Part shown: piece by piece, positions 1 to 9,590 of the stretch | How the letters are laid out: every line of letters starts with the position of its first letter | Numbering within the stretch: the stretch's first letter is position 1 | Source of the DNA: Comamonas testosteroni TK102 | GTDB taxonomy: Bacteria; Pseudomonadota; Gammaproteobacteria; Burkholderiales; Burkholderiaceae_C | Length of the DNA: 64,000 nucleotides | NCBI RefSeq assembly: GCF_000739375.1 | Contig: NZ_CP006704.1 | Location: forward strand, 2,294,001-2,358,000 | Direction: 5' to 3' | The notes under the pieces: generated by a model | The model's database searches: none | Seen by the model: the letters and a program-made list of their open reading frames with translations, nothing else | Told to the model about the DNA's origin: nothing | Made by a program: the position numbers and the translations under genes

Positions 1-1
1 G

Positions 2-1138
2 CTGCAGCGCTGGCGCATGGTGCTGGGTAGCCCCGCTGATGCCAGTTGCGGCGGTGTGACGGGCCGCTTGCAGGAGATGGACCAGGCGCTGGCCGCCTTG
101 TATGAGGAAGACAGCAAGCTGGCATCGCGCAAGGGCGGACGCGGCAACTCCTCGCCCTCGGTATCGCGCTGGCTGGGGGATATCCGCAAATACTTTCCGA
201 GCCAGGTCGTGCAGGTCATGCAGCGCGATGCCATGGAGCGCCTGAATCTGCGCGAGCTGCTGCTGCAGCCCGAGATGCTGGAGAACGTGCAGCCCGATGT
301 GCATCTGGTGGCGGACCTTATTTCGCTGGGCTCGGTGATTCCGCAGAACACCAAGGCCACGGCGCGGCTGGTGGTGCGCAAGGTGGTGGACGAGCTGATG
401 AAAAAGCTCGAGGAGCCCATGCGCAGTGCCGTGGCCGGGGCGCTGGATCGCAGCCAGCGCAACCGACGCCCGCGCCATGCCGAGATCGATTGGAATCGCA
501 CCATACGCGCCAACCTGCGCCATTGGCAGCCCGAATACAAGACCATTGTTCCGGAGACGCTGATTGGCTATGGGCGCAAGGCGCGCCGCCCGCAGCGCGA
601 GGTGATCCTGTGCATTGACCAGAGTGGCTCCATGGCCAACTCGGTGGTCTATTCCAGCATCTTTGGTGCGGTGATGGCCAGTCTGCCGGCGGTGGCCACC
701 AAGCTGGTGGTGTTTGATACGGCCGTGGTCGACCTGACGGAAAAACTCGACGATCCTGTCGATGTGCTGTTTGGTGTGCAACTGGGCGGTGGCACAGATA
801 TCAATGGTGCGGTCGGCTATTGTCAGGGGCTGATCAGCGAGCCGCGCAACAGCATTCTGGTGCTGATCTCCGACCTCTACGAAGGCGGTGTGGAGTCGGG
901 CCTGCTGCGCCGCGCCAACGAGCTGGTGGAAGCAGGCGTGCAGTTCATCACGCTGCTGGCGCTCAGCGACGAGGGAGCTCCGGCCTATGACGCGGAACTG
1001 GCGGCCAAGCTGGCGGCATTGGGCGTGCCCTCGTTTGCCTGTACCCCCGATGCCTTTCCGCAGCTCATGGCAGCGGCCATCCGCCGCGACGATGTGGCCG
1101 CCTGGGCGGCGACGCAGGGCTTCAAGACCAGCAAATAG
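2..1138 (+). CDS. VWA domain (CoxE-like) protein, 5' end outside the window
   Basis: The reading frame is open to the left edge (Leu-Gln-Arg-Trp-Arg precede the first ATG at 17), so the true start probably lies upstream. The C-terminal half is a von Willebrand factor A domain: a MIDAS motif DQSGS (Asp201, Ser203, Ser205 counted from the ATG at 17), a GGGTDIN segment around residue 255 that supplies the MIDAS threonine, and an ISDLYEGG segment for the distal acidic residue. The N-terminal half is helical and charged. Proteins of this type often work with a MoxR-type AAA+ ATPase in metal-dependent complex assembly, but no such gene is visible because the upstream side is cut. Family is secure; the specific role is unknown. 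Confidence 0.85.
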   Translation: MQRWRMVLGSPADASCGGVTGRLQEMDQALAALYEEDSKLASRKGGRGNSSPSVSRWLGDIRKYFPSQVVQVMQRDAMERLNLRELLLQPEMLENVQPDVHLVADLISLGSVIPQNTKATARLVVRKVVDELMKKLEEPMRSAVAGALDRSQRNRRPRHAEIDWNRTIRANLRHWQPEYKTIVPETLIGYGRKARRPQREVILCIDQSGSMANSVVYSSIFGAVMASLPAVATKLVVFDTAVVDLTEKLDDPVDVLFGVQLGGGTDINGAVGYCQGLISEPRNSILVLISDLYEGGVESGLLRRANELVEAGVQFITLLALSDEGAPAYDAELAAKLAALGVPSFACTPDAFPQLMAAAIRRDDVAAWAATQGFKTSK

Positions 1139-1171
1139 GAAGACTGCCGGAAGAAGACTGCTTGTTGGGGC

Positions 1172-1381
1172 TCATTCCGGCAGAACGACGCCGAGCTTGG
1201 CCAGCCTGGCGGCCATCACATCACGGCGGCGCGCGGCCTTGGCAGCGGTTTCGCTGACCGTTGCAATGGTTTTGGGGCCTTTGCCTGCAGCGGCCTTGAC
1301 CAGTTCCGCCTTCTTGGCGGCCTCTGCGGCAAGTTTGCGGTAGCTGGCAATCAGTTCGGCATGGGCGATGGATTGAGTCAC
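1172..1381 (-). CDS. small hypothetical helical protein (69 aa)
   Basis: A 69-residue reading frame converging on the VWA gene, with 33 bp between the two stops. Its composition is Ala/Lys-rich and alternating in charge (for example KLAAEAAKKAELVKAAAGK), which suggests a soluble helical or coiled-coil protein. No known domain is recognised. It is preferred over overlapping frames on the plus strand because its codon composition fits the genome and those frames overlap the VWA gene. Function unknown. Confidence 0.5.
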   Translation of the reverse strand: MTQSIAHAELIASYRKLAAEAAKKAELVKAAAGKGPKTIATVSETAAKAARRRDVMAARLAKLGVVLPE

Positions 1382-1522
1382 AGGGTTTCCGTTCGATAAG
1401 GGCGCTCATTGTCGCTGCAAAGCCAGGGCCGTGGCGAACGCGCAGCTGATTGGCAATTTCCTGTCGCAATCTTGGCACGGTTTGCAGGCATGATGGCGAT
1501 TTTGCAAACACCGGGAGAAACG

Positions 1523-2535
1523 ATGGCAGGTGCCGGCCTTTTGATGTTGCTAGACGATATTGCTAGCTTGCTCGACGACGTGGCCTTGATGACCAAGACT
1601 GCGGCAGGCAAGAGCACGGCAATTCTGGACGATGTGGCTACCCAGACCAAGGTGGCGGTGCAGAAGACGGCCGGCGTGCTGGGCGACGATCTGGCACTCA
1701 ATGCCGAGCAGGTCACGGGAGTGAAGGCCAACCGGGAGCTGCCCGTGGTCTGGGCTGTGGCCAAGGGCTCGCTGCTGAACAAGGCCATCTTGGTGCCCGC
1801 GGCGTTGTTGATCAGCGCCTTTGTGCCCTGGTTGATTACGCCCTTGCTGATGGTGGGGGGGCGTTTCTCTGCTTTGAAGGCGTGGAGAAGATCCTGGAGC
1901 TGTTTCACAAGCATCAAAAGCATGATGTGCATGATGCCGTCGTCGATGCCGAGGAGGCCGTTCACAAGGGTGTGGCGCCCTCATCGGTGCGTGCCGCACG
2001 TGAAAAGCAGATGGACCCGATGGAGTATGAAAAGCAGAAGGTCAAGGGCGCCGTGCGCACGGACTTCATTCTGTCGGCCGAAATCATGGCGATTGCGCTG
2101 GGCACCGTGGCGACCAAGCCCATCTGGGAGCAGGCGGCGGTGCTGATCGCCGTGGCTCTTGGCATCACCGTGTTCGTCTACGGACTGGTGGCCGGCATTG
2201 TGCGCATGGACGATGTGGGCGGCTGGCTGATGGACAGGAGCGGCAGCGTCGCCAAGGCAGCAGGCCGTGGTCTGATCGCCTTCACCCCCTGGCTGATGCG
2301 CGGGCTGTCGATTGTCGGCACTGCGGCCATGTTCCTCGTTGGCGGCAGCCTGCTGGTGCATGGCATCACGCCCGTCGAGCACTGGATACAGCAGGTGATT
2401 GCACCCATGGGCGGCGTGGCGGCAGCGCTGGGGCCGTTGCTGATACATGTGGTGGTGGGCGCCGCCATAGGCAGTGCCGTAGTCATCTGCGTGACGCTCT
2501 GGCACAAGCTGCGTCCGGCCAGGGCCGCACATTGA
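1523..2535 (+). pseudogene. DUF808 (YedI-like) inner-membrane protein, frameshifted
   Basis: The ATG at 1523 follows a GGGAGA ribosome site. The first frame reads [20 protein letters not shown] and continues with typical DUF808 sequence to ITPLLMVGG. At a run of seven G (1855-1861) the frame is lost. The rest of the protein, starting [10 protein letters not shown] and ending at 2535, continues in the -1 frame with several hydrophobic segments. One extra G would give a single protein of about 338 residues, the size expected for DUF808. The run has the exact X XXY YYZ phase of a -1 slippery heptamer (G GGG GGG), so slippage, a real one-base deletion and a homopolymer sequencing error are all possible. 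DUF808 is an integral membrane family of unknown function. Confidence 0.85.
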
Positions 2536-2748
2536 TAACTCCAGGGTGCAGCTAGCACTGCGGGCGGCGCGGGGCTTTGCGCTGAATCAGGATATGGGGC
2601 TGGCGTGGCCGAAGGGCAACGCCGGCCTTTTTCTTTGGCATCTTGGTGTGCGGGTTGATGTGGGACAAAGCCGCAAACGAGTGGCTTTGTTTCAATCACT
2701 ATCAAGGAAGGCAAACAAGCTTTCTGCCATCTCTTCAAGGAAAAGCCC

Positions 2749-3363
2749 ATGAAAAAGACTCTGATCGCAATCGCCGCCGTTGCCAGCGCCCTGACTGCCG
2801 GTGCCGCTTTTGCACAATCCTCGTTTGACGGCACAAGCCCCTGGATGGTGCGTGCGCGTGCCGTGCATCTGGACAGCGACAACGGTGGCGCTGCTGGTGA
2901 CGCAGGCGTCAGCATTAACAACAAGTGGATGCCCGAGCTGGATGTGTCTTACTTCTTCACGCCCAATATCGCTGCCGAGCTGATTCTGACCTTCCCCCAA
3001 AAGCATGATGTGCGCCTGAATGGCGACAAGATCGGCACGCTCAAGCATCTGCCTCCCACCTTGCTGGCGCAGTACCACTTCACCAACTTCGGCGCCTTCA
3101 AGCCTTATGTGGGTGCAGGCGTGAACTACACACGCTTCTCGAACGTGAGCATTCTCGACGGTGCCGTGACCGTGAAGAAGAACAGCTTCGGCGGTGCGCT
3201 GCAGATCGGCTTCGACTATGCGCTGGACAAGAACTGGTCGCTGAACTTTGACGTCAAGAAGGTCTATCTGGGCACCAAGGTGACCGGTGCAGGCGTGTTC
3301 CAGGACACCAAGTTCAAGGTTGACCCATGGCTGGTGGGCGTGGGCGTGGGCTATCGCTTCTGA
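2749..3363 (+). CDS. ompW: OmpW family outer-membrane protein
   Basis: 204 residues. A Sec signal peptide (MKKTLIAIAAVASALTAGAA followed by FA, cleavage before QSSFDG) leads into an eight-stranded beta-barrel: alternating hydrophobic strands, LPPTLLAQYHF and YVGAGVNYTRF in the middle, and a C-terminal GVGYRF ending in Phe, as expected for recognition by the BAM complex. AAGGA lies 7 bases before the ATG. OmpW proteins form narrow hydrophobic channels for small apolar molecules. The gene stands alone between intergenic regions and is followed by a strong terminator at 3500-3534. Confidence 0.9.
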   Translation: MKKTLIAIAAVASALTAGAAFAQSSFDGTSPWMVRARAVHLDSDNGGAAGDAGVSINNKWMPELDVSYFFTPNIAAELILTFPQKHDVRLNGDKIGTLKHLPPTLLAQYHFTNFGAFKPYVGAGVNYTRFSNVSILDGAVTVKKNSFGGALQIGFDYALDKNWSLNFDVKKVYLGTKVTGAGVFQDTKFKVDPWLVGVGVGYRF

Positions 3364-3499
3364 TAGCTTCACGGCAAAGAGTGTTCTCGTCGGTGGCCTT
3401 CTTCCCGCAGGCGAGGCACGCACCACAGGCTCTGTGGTGCAACGGGGTCAATGGGCCGGCATGGCCCGGAGGCTCCGGAGGCTAGGGTGTATGTTTGAT

Positions 3500-3534
3500 C
3501 GGTATTCCGCCAGTGCGGGATACCGATTTTTTTT
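3500..3534 (+). terminator. Rho-independent terminator after ompW
   Basis: An 11-bp stem, CGGTATTCCGC at 3500-3510 paired with GCGGGATACCG at 3515-3525 with one G-T wobble. It has a four-base loop and is followed by eight T at 3527-3534. It lies 137 bp after the ompW stop and upstream of egtD. Confidence 0.85.
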
Positions 3535-3572
3535 GGTGAGTTCCAGGATCAGTATTGGCTTTGTCAGCATTG

Positions 3573-3588
3573 CTGCATGCACATGCAG
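3573..3588. promoter_or_regulatory. 16-bp palindrome upstream of egtD
   Basis: CTGCATG at 3573-3579 and CATGCAG at 3582-3588 form a perfect 7-bp inverted repeat around CA. It sits about 135 bp before the egtD start in the otherwise featureless 3535-3721 interval, so it could be an operator. No matching regulator is known from the window. Confidence 0.3.
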
Positions 3589-3721
3589 TAAAAGTATCGC
3601 TGGCTTCAGTCCTACTTGCGCCTGTTGTCGACAGCGCTAGGCTTTAGGACCCAAAGCAGTCTTGGCAGTGATGGCGCGGGCAATGGCTGTATCGCGCGAT
3701 CGGCTCATCAGGAGAATCAGC

Positions 3722-4750
3722 ATGCGCGCGATACCGGACAGGCAGGCAGCATCCATCGAGTCTTTGTCTCGCGCAGGGCGCATTCCATTGCCTCTGGCCT
3801 CCATGCTCAAGGCTGCAGAGCCTTGCACAGCCCCGCAGATGCCACTGTGTGAAGAGCTGGCACAAGGGCTGATGCAGCGGCAGGCACAGATTTCCCCCAA
3901 ATTCCTGTATGACGCGCGCGGCTGCGCCCTGTTCGAGCAGATAACCGAGCTACCCGAGTACTACCCCACAAGAACCGAGGCTGCCATCATGGCCCGGTAC
4001 GACCTGCAGATCGCCCAGGCCATGGCAGGCTGCCAGGTGCTGATAGAGCTGGGCGCGGGCAATTGCGAAAAGGTGCGACGCCTGTGCCGCAGCGTGGGGC
4101 CGCAGCAATTTCTGGGGGTGGATATTGCGGTCGAGTTCCTGCAGGCCGCGGTGGCCAGACTGGAGCAGGACTTTCCTCGACTGAGGGCGAGTGCGGTTGC
4201 GGCGGATTTCACGGGGGGCTGGCATTTGCCGCCGGGCGTGCCGAAGGCGCGGCGTGAGCTGTTCTATCCGGGCTCCTCGATCGGCAACTTCGATACCCAG
4301 CAGGCGCTGCATATGCTGCGCCACATGCATTCGCTGGTTGCGGGCGACGGCGGGCTGCTGATCGGTATCGACCTACCCAAACCGGTTCCGGTCTTGCTGG
4401 CTGCCTACGATGATGAACAGGGCGTTACCGCCGAGTTCAACCTGAATGTGCTCAATCATGCAAACCGTCTGCTGGGCAGTGATTTCAATCTTCGGGACTG
4501 GGCGCACGAGGCGCGCTTCGACAGCCGGAACTCTCGCATAGAGATGCATTTGCGCGCGCGCCGTCCCGTCATGGTGTGCTGGCCCCAGGGCCTGCGCCAC
4601 TTTGCCCAGGGCGAGACCATCCACACGGAGAGCAGCTACAAATACCCTCTGTCTGATTTTCTCTCCATGCTGGCGCATGCGGGCTTCTCCGCTCCCCAGG
4701 TCTGGACCGATGAGCAGCAATGGTTTGCCGTCATCCATGCACATGCCTGA
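3722..4750 (+). CDS. egtD: L-histidine N-alpha-methyltransferase (ergothioneine biosynthesis)
   Basis: 342 residues. EgtD trimethylates histidine to hercynine with three S-adenosylmethionine, the first step of ergothioneine synthesis in the cytoplasm. Visible features: the KFLYDARGCALFEQI segment (60-74) and PEYYPTRTE (78-86) typical of the family, the SAM loop IELGAG (108-113), YPGSSIGNF (182-190), and a C-terminal HTESSYKY (301-308) in the region that contacts the histidine substrate. I chose the ATG at 3722 because AGGAGA lies six bases upstream; in-frame ATGs from 3662 lack a ribosome site and add non-family sequence. The next gene, egtB, overlaps its end, so the two are translated together. 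Confidence 0.93.
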   Translation: MRAIPDRQAASIESLSRAGRIPLPLASMLKAAEPCTAPQMPLCEELAQGLMQRQAQISPKFLYDARGCALFEQITELPEYYPTRTEAAIMARYDLQIAQAMAGCQVLIELGAGNCEKVRRLCRSVGPQQFLGVDIAVEFLQAAVARLEQDFPRLRASAVAADFTGGWHLPPGVPKARRELFYPGSSIGNFDTQQALHMLRHMHSLVAGDGGLLIGIDLPKPVPVLLAAYDDEQGVTAEFNLNVLNHANRLLGSDFNLRDWAHEARFDSRNSRIEMHLRARRPVMVCWPQGLRHFAQGETIHTESSYKYPLSDFLSMLAHAGFSAPQVWTDEQQWFAVIHAHA

Positions 4751-6053
4751 AGCCATGGTTCAGCCCCTTTCCGTCTCGTCCGAGGCATGGGACTGGATGG
4801 TGCTGGCGCTGCAGTTCGAACGGGTGAGAGCCTGTACGCAAAAGCTGGCAGCGCCACTGTCCGCCGAAGATGCCTGTGTGCAATCCATGCCCGATGCCAG
4901 TCCTGCCAAATGGCATCTGGCCCATACCAGCTGGTTTTTTGAAACCTTTGTACTGGCTGTGCATCAGCGGGGGCATCAGGTTTTCGATGCCAGCTATCGC
5001 ATGCTGTTCAACTCCTACTACCAGCAGGTGGGGGCACGGCATCCGCGAGCCCAGCGGGGCTTGTTGACCAGGCCATCCCTGGCACAGATCATGACTTATC
5101 GCGCCGTGGTGGATGAGCAGATGCTGGCGCTGATGGCGGGCATGAAAGAGAGAAAGCCGACGACGCAGCAGGCGGTGGCCCAGCTCATCACATTGGGTCT
5201 GCAGCACGAGCAGCAGCATCAGGAGTTGCTGCTCACCGACATCAAGCATTTGCTTTCCTGCCACCCGCTTTGGCCTGCTTATGCAGCGGACTCGCTGGCC
5301 GAGACGGACTCCGGGCCGGCCCATGCAGACCTCACATGGCGGCCGGTGGAGGCCGGCATCTACCGCATAGGCCACGGCGGTGGCGATTTCGCCTTTGACA
5401 ATGAGATGCCCATGCACAGTGTCTATGTGCAGGCCGCACAGATTGCATCGAGGCCGGTAAACAATGGCGAGTTTCTGCGCTTTGTGCTGGATGGCGGCTA
5501 CCGCCAGCCGCAATGGTGGCTGGCCGAGGGCTGGGACTGGTGCCAGGCCCAGCAACTGAGCCACCCCTGCTACTGGAGGGGTGCCGAAGGCCATGCAGGT
5601 GACGGGGGCTGGCAGGAGTTCAGCCTCTATGGTGTGAGGGCTCTGCACGCGCTGCGGCCTGTCTGTCATATCTCCTATTTCGAGGCTGATGCCTATGCAC
5701 GCTGGGCTGGTGCACGCCTGCCGACGGAGATGGAGTGGGAGGTGGCCATGGGCCTGCATGACTGGCCTGCGTCCCGGTCCAGCCTGCATCCCGAGGCGGC
5801 GGCCGGCTGTCAGGGTGCGGCAATCGGCCAGGTCTGGGAGTGGACGCATTCGTCCTATGCCGCCTACCCGGGCTTTCGCGTGGCCGAGGGGGCTGTGGGT
5901 GAGTACAACGGCAAGTTCATGGTCAACCAGTACGTGCTGCGCGGCGGCTCCTGCCTCACGCCTGCCGGCCATGCGCGGCTGACCTATCGCAATTTCTTTC
6001 CTGCAACGGCTCGCTGGCAGATGACGGGACTGCGCCTGGCGCGCGATGTGTGA
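4743..6053 (+). CDS. egtB: ergothioneine sulfoxide synthase EgtB
   Basis: About 436 residues. The iron enzyme EgtB joins hercynine to a thiol (gamma-glutamylcysteine or cysteine) and oxidises it to the sulfoxide. The N-terminal DinB-like domain carries the iron ligands: WHLAHTSWFFE (57-67) and HEQQHQE (His155, His159). The C-terminal half is a formylglycine-generating-enzyme/sulfatase-modifying fold ending in VLRGGSCLTP and YRNFFPATARW. Start is uncertain: ATGs at 4737, 4743 and 4755 all overlap or abut the egtD stop (4748-4750) without a clear ribosome site, which implies translational coupling. No egtA, egtC or egtE gene is next to the pair; the following PLP gene is a sulfhydrylase. Confidence 0.92.
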   Translation: MPEAMVQPLSVSSEAWDWMVLALQFERVRACTQKLAAPLSAEDACVQSMPDASPAKWHLAHTSWFFETFVLAVHQRGHQVFDASYRMLFNSYYQQVGARHPRAQRGLLTRPSLAQIMTYRAVVDEQMLALMAGMKERKPTTQQAVAQLITLGLQHEQQHQELLLTDIKHLLSCHPLWPAYAADSLAETDSGPAHADLTWRPVEAGIYRIGHGGGDFAFDNEMPMHSVYVQAAQIASRPVNNGEFLRFVLDGGYRQPQWWLAEGWDWCQAQQLSHPCYWRGAEGHAGDGGWQEFSLYGVRALHALRPVCHISYFEADAYARWAGARLPTEMEWEVAMGLHDWPASRSSLHPEAAAGCQGAAIGQVWEWTHSSYAAYPGFRVAEGAVGEYNGKFMVNQYVLRGGSCLTPAGHARLTYRNFFPATARWQMTGLRLARDV

Positions 6054-6080
6054 AGTCGCGCGCCAGAGTGGGAAGCTGCT

Positions 6081-7358
6081 TCAGACCTGTTCGAGTGCCT
6101 GGTTCAGGTCGGCCAGCAGGTCGTCAATATGCTCGATGCCCACGGACAGGCGCACCATGCCTTCGGTGACGCCGGCCTTGGCCAGCTCGTCGGCGTCGAG
6201 CTGGCGATGCGTGGTGGAGGCGGGGTGGGTGGCCAGCGACTTGGCATCGCCGATATTGACCAGGCGCGTGAACAGCTGCAGCGCATCCAGGAAACGCGCT
6301 CCTGCAGCACGGCCTTCGCTGCCCTTGAGGCTGAAGGAGAGAATGCCGGAGGCGCGGCCGCCAGACTGCTTTTGCACGATGGCGTGGTCGGGGTGGTCCT
6401 TGAGTCCGGCATAGCGCACCCATTCCACTTTGGGGTGTTGCTGCAGGGTTTCGGCAATCTTCTGCGTGTTTTCGCAGATGCGGTCCATCCGCAGGGCCAG
6501 GGTTTCAATGCCTTGCAGGATCTGGAAGGCGTTCTGCGGCGAGATGGCGGCGCCCATATTGCGCAGCGGAACGACGCGGGCGCGGCCGATGAAGGCGGCG
6601 GGGCCAAGCGCTTCGGTGTAGACCACGCCGTGATAGCTGACGTCGGGCTCGTTCAGGCGCTTGAAGCGCGCCTTGTGCTCGGCCCAGGGGAACTTGCCGC
6701 TGTCCACGATCGCCCCGCCCACGCTGGTGCCGTGGCCGCCCAGGTACTTGGTCAGCGAATGCACCACGATGTCTGCGCCATGTTCGAACGGCCGCAGCAG
6801 ATAGGGAGAGGGCACGGTGTTGTCGACAATCAGTGGTACGCCATGTTGGTGTGCCACATCGGCCAGAGCACGGATATCGGTCACATTGCCAAGCGGGTTG
6901 CCTATAGATTCGATGAATACCGCCTTGGTCCTGGCGTCGATCAGCTTTCCGAAGCTGGCCGGATCGCGTGCATCGGCAAAACGCACCTCGATGCCCTGCT
7001 GCGGAAAGGTGTGGGCAAACAGGTTGTAGGTGCCGCCATAGAGTGTGCTGGCCGACACGATGTTGTCACCCGCTTCGGCCAGAGTCTGGATCGCGGCGGT
7101 GATGGCCGCCATGCCCGAGGCCAGGGCCAGTGCGGCAATGCCGCCTTCGAGTGCCGCGACGCGCTTTTCCAGCACGTCGGTGGTGGGGTTCATGATGCGT
7201 GTGTAGATATTGCCAGGGACCTTCAGATCAAACAGGTCGGCACCATGCTGGGCACTGTCAAACGCATAGGCTACTGTCTGGTAGATGGGTACGGCCACAG
7301 CCTTGGTGGTGGGATCGGGGGAATAGCCGGCATGTACGGCCAGTGTCTCTAAGCGCAT
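6081..7358 (-). CDS. metY: O-acetylhomoserine aminocarboxypropyltransferase / sulfhydrylase
   Basis: 425 residues, the usual length for MetY of the Cys/Met-metabolism PLP family. The enzyme makes homocysteine from O-acetylhomoserine and sulfide in the methionine pathway. The PLP lysine is Lys204 in [11 protein letters not shown]; the phosphate-binding ALASGMAA (78-85) and the cofactor-ring aspartate region PLIVDNT (175-181) are also present. The GGHGTSVGG glycine-rich segment distinguishes MetY from cystathionine gamma-synthase types. It converges on egtB (27 bp between stops) and diverges from the diguanylate cyclase gene. A sulfur-assimilation link with ergothioneine synthesis is possible but only positional. 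Confidence 0.92.
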   Translation of the reverse strand: MRLETLAVHAGYSPDPTTKAVAVPIYQTVAYAFDSAQHGADLFDLKVPGNIYTRIMNPTTDVLEKRVAALEGGIAALALASGMAAITAAIQTLAEAGDNIVSASTLYGGTYNLFAHTFPQQGIEVRFADARDPASFGKLIDARTKAVFIESIGNPLGNVTDIRALADVAHQHGVPLIVDNTVPSPYLLRPFEHGADIVVHSLTKYLGGHGTSVGGAIVDSGKFPWAEHKARFKRLNEPDVSYHGVVYTEALGPAAFIGRARVVPLRNMGAAISPQNAFQILQGIETLALRMDRICENTQKIAETLQQHPKVEWVRYAGLKDHPDHAIVQKQSGGRASGILSFSLKGSEGRAAGARFLDALQLFTRLVNIGDAKSLATHPASTTHRQLDADELAKAGVTEGMVRLSVGIEHIDDLLADLNQALEQV

Positions 7359-7547
7359 ATATGTGTCTCTTTGGCAAGTTATTCGAAGGCCGCAGCGCGG
7401 GCTTTGGCATCATTGATTATGGGCAGGTCGTCGACGCAGGAGAACGACCTAATGGCTATGTGCTTATGCCGCAGTGAAAGCCGGGGATACTTCTCGCCGG
7501 AGAATGGATGACGTTGAATTCACAGTTTCCTGCGCGGAGAACCTCAA

Positions 7548-8744
7548 TTGGGCCAGCCTGCAGATTTGTACTTTGCCTTGATCGCACCGGCTTGCGTGAT
7601 GCTGTTCGGGCTTGCCTTGCTGGCGTGCTGGTATGTGCAGCGCCGACAGCCGCGTGCCATGTTTCTGCTCTGGCTGGTGGGCGGCTATGTGCTGCTCGCG
7701 ACGGCTCTGGCTGCGCAAAGCCTGATGAGCAATGCGCAGCTGAGCCAGTTTGCCATGGCCACGGCATGTCTGTATCTGCTCGGAACTTGGTCGCTGGCGC
7801 AAGGGGTTTCCCTCAGGCAGGGGTCTGCAGGGGCGAGTGTGCCCGGCGGAATTCTGATCGCTGTCGTCGCCCTGTCCGTGCTGTTCTACTTTTCCCGGAT
7901 CGAGAATAACTTGTGGGTCCGCGTGCAGTGTCTGGCGATGGCGATGGCGCTGCAGCTGACCCTGGCCATACCGGCCTTTCTCAGGGCCGGCTCCTCAAAG
8001 GACTGGCTGGAGCGCGGAGTGCGCTGGGCCTATGGGCTCAATGTCTGCAATGCCTTGTTCCGGCCTGCGGCCGTCAGTCTGTTGCCTGTGTACGAAGTGC
8101 AGGAACTGACCCGGTCCGGATACTGGCTGCTCACCCAGGCCATAGCGCTTCTGTTTGCAATGTGGTTTGCTGTAGGACTGCTGGCCTGTTCGGTCAGGGA
8201 TGTGATGACGACATTGCGCGAAGAGCGTAACCGGGACTCTTTGACGCGCCTGCTCAATCGTCGTGCTTTCATGGAGGCCGCAGAGTCGCGCTTGGCCGAT
8301 CAGCGGCTGGTGCCCTGGGCCGTGGTCGCTGTGGACATCGATCATTTCAAGTACATCAACGACAACTGGGGCCATGCAGCTGGCGATCAGGTGCTGCAGC
8401 AACTGGCACAGCTGCTGACTCAGCAGGTCAGAGACTGTGATCTTGTTGCCCGCTTTGGCGGAGAGGAGTTCGTCTTGTTGCTATCGCGAGTGAAGCTGTT
8501 CGAAGCGCAAGCCATCGTGGAGCGTGTGCGTGAGCGCTTGCAAAGCCATGAGTTCGGAGCTTTGCCTGCGAAACTGAGGGTGACAGCCAGTTTTGGCATT
8601 GCTGCACTCAGTTCCGCGCAGGATTTCGAGCAGGCACTGGCCCAGGCCGATGCGCTGCTCTACCAGGCCAAGAAGGCGGGGCGGGATTGCGTCATGAGCT
8701 CTGCGCAAGACGAGAGCCAGCTGCAATGGAGAATGATTGCCTGA
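7548..8744 (+). CDS. membrane-bound diguanylate cyclase (GGDEF)
   Basis: About 398 residues with a TTG start at 7548; GGAGA lies seven bases upstream and no better in-frame ATG exists. Residues 1-225 contain about six hydrophobic segments, an unnamed sensor-type membrane domain. Residues 230-390 are a GGDEF domain: DSLTRLLNRRAF, VDIDHFKYINDNWGH, and an intact GGEEF signature (304-308), so cyclic-di-GMP synthesis is expected. RDCD (295-298), five residues before the signature, fits the RxxD inhibitory site for product feedback. The gene is monocistronic in appearance, between metY (divergent) and the exonuclease gene (convergent). Confidence 0.9.
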   Translation: MGQPADLYFALIAPACVMLFGLALLACWYVQRRQPRAMFLLWLVGGYVLLATALAAQSLMSNAQLSQFAMATACLYLLGTWSLAQGVSLRQGSAGASVPGGILIAVVALSVLFYFSRIENNLWVRVQCLAMAMALQLTLAIPAFLRAGSSKDWLERGVRWAYGLNVCNALFRPAAVSLLPVYEVQELTRSGYWLLTQAIALLFAMWFAVGLLACSVRDVMTTLREERNRDSLTRLLNRRAFMEAAESRLADQRLVPWAVVAVDIDHFKYINDNWGHAAGDQVLQQLAQLLTQQVRDCDLVARFGGEEFVLLLSRVKLFEAQAIVERVRERLQSHEFGALPAKLRVTASFGIAALSSAQDFEQALAQADALLYQAKKAGRDCVMSSAQDESQLQWRMIA

Positions 8745-8816
8745 GTCCCGTCATCAGGCCCAGATCCCATGGCGCCTTGCCTTCAGGATTCAGCTCGCGA
8801 TCGGAGGCCCGATACT

Positions 8817-9461
8817 TCAGGACCTCGGACTTCTGGGGGCGCGCCGTGGAAGGACGGGAAGGGCGCTTTCCCAGGCGGGCAGGTGCGCATAGATCACGGC
8901 CGGGGCATGGGCGTCATTGGCGGCGTAGCGCCGCTGGGCTGAACTGAGTTCTGCGGCGGCCCAGTTGGAGGTGGTGGTGCGCTTGGATTTGCGAAAGCTC
9001 TGCTGGAGTACCAGCGCTGCGGCGGCACGCACACCCACCGATGGGCCGTATCCGAGCCGCTTGAATCGGCTGTCCAGGTCCTGAATATTGATCAGCGGCG
9101 CTCCCAGCCTGCGGGGCAGGGAGTGTTTATCGTTATCGAGCCCGAAGCCGACCTTGCAGATATGTTCTGCAGCCAGCACCATGCGCGACACTTCCAGAGC
9201 CATGGGCCTGTGCAGCTGCAGCAGCCAGACCTGGCTGGCCGTGGCGAGCTGCACCAGATGAGGGCCGTTGTCCTGCTGGCCGATATTGAAGATCGGTTTG
9301 CTTTCCGTGTCAAAGCCGAGCACCGGCTCTGCATTCATGGCCTGGAAGGCGGCTTCAAATTCGGCTTCGGACTGCGGAAGGTGGATTGCATGTTCGGGCA
9401 ATTCCAGAAATGGAGGGAGCAGGGCACTTTCGTCCTTGCTGGGAGCTATCAATCGTGGCAT
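8817..9461 (-). CDS. 3'-5' exonuclease, DEDDy family
   Basis: 214 residues. The three exonuclease motifs are visible: motif I LGFDTES (Asp51, Glu53), motif II GFGLDNDKHSL (about 105-115) and motif III YAANDAHA (Tyr179, Asp183), the DEDDy arrangement of the DnaQ/WRN-like superfamily. RRYAANDAHAPAVIYAHL resembles stand-alone ribonuclease D/WRN-type exonucleases found in Betaproteobacteria. There is no helicase or HRDC domain. It probably degrades DNA or RNA 3' ends; the physiological substrate is unknown. It converges on the diguanylate cyclase gene. Confidence 0.8.
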   Translation of the reverse strand: MPRLIAPSKDESALLPPFLELPEHAIHLPQSEAEFEAAFQAMNAEPVLGFDTESKPIFNIGQQDNGPHLVQLATASQVWLLQLHRPMALEVSRMVLAAEHICKVGFGLDNDKHSLPRRLGAPLINIQDLDSRFKRLGYGPSVGVRAAAALVLQQSFRKSKRTTTSNWAAAELSSAQRRYAANDAHAPAVIYAHLPAWESALPVLPRRAPRSPRS

Positions 9462-9590
9462 GCGGGTGATTACACAACAGCTTGGCTTGTCCCCAGATCA
9501 TGTGGGCCGGTCTGTGGGTAATTCCGGGGAAATGTCTGCAAAGCCTTGCTCACAAAGGTTTTGCATGTGTTGCTTAAATAAAAGGCAGTG

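Noticed and set aside
888..1343. Plus-strand frame of 151 codons over the end of the VWA gene
   Set aside because: It overlaps the VWA gene and the small minus-strand gene, and the translation is low-complexity Arg/Ser/Trp-rich shadow sequence.
3662..3721. Longer N-terminus for EgtD
   Set aside because: No ribosome site and no family similarity, whereas AGGAGA precedes the ATG at 3722.
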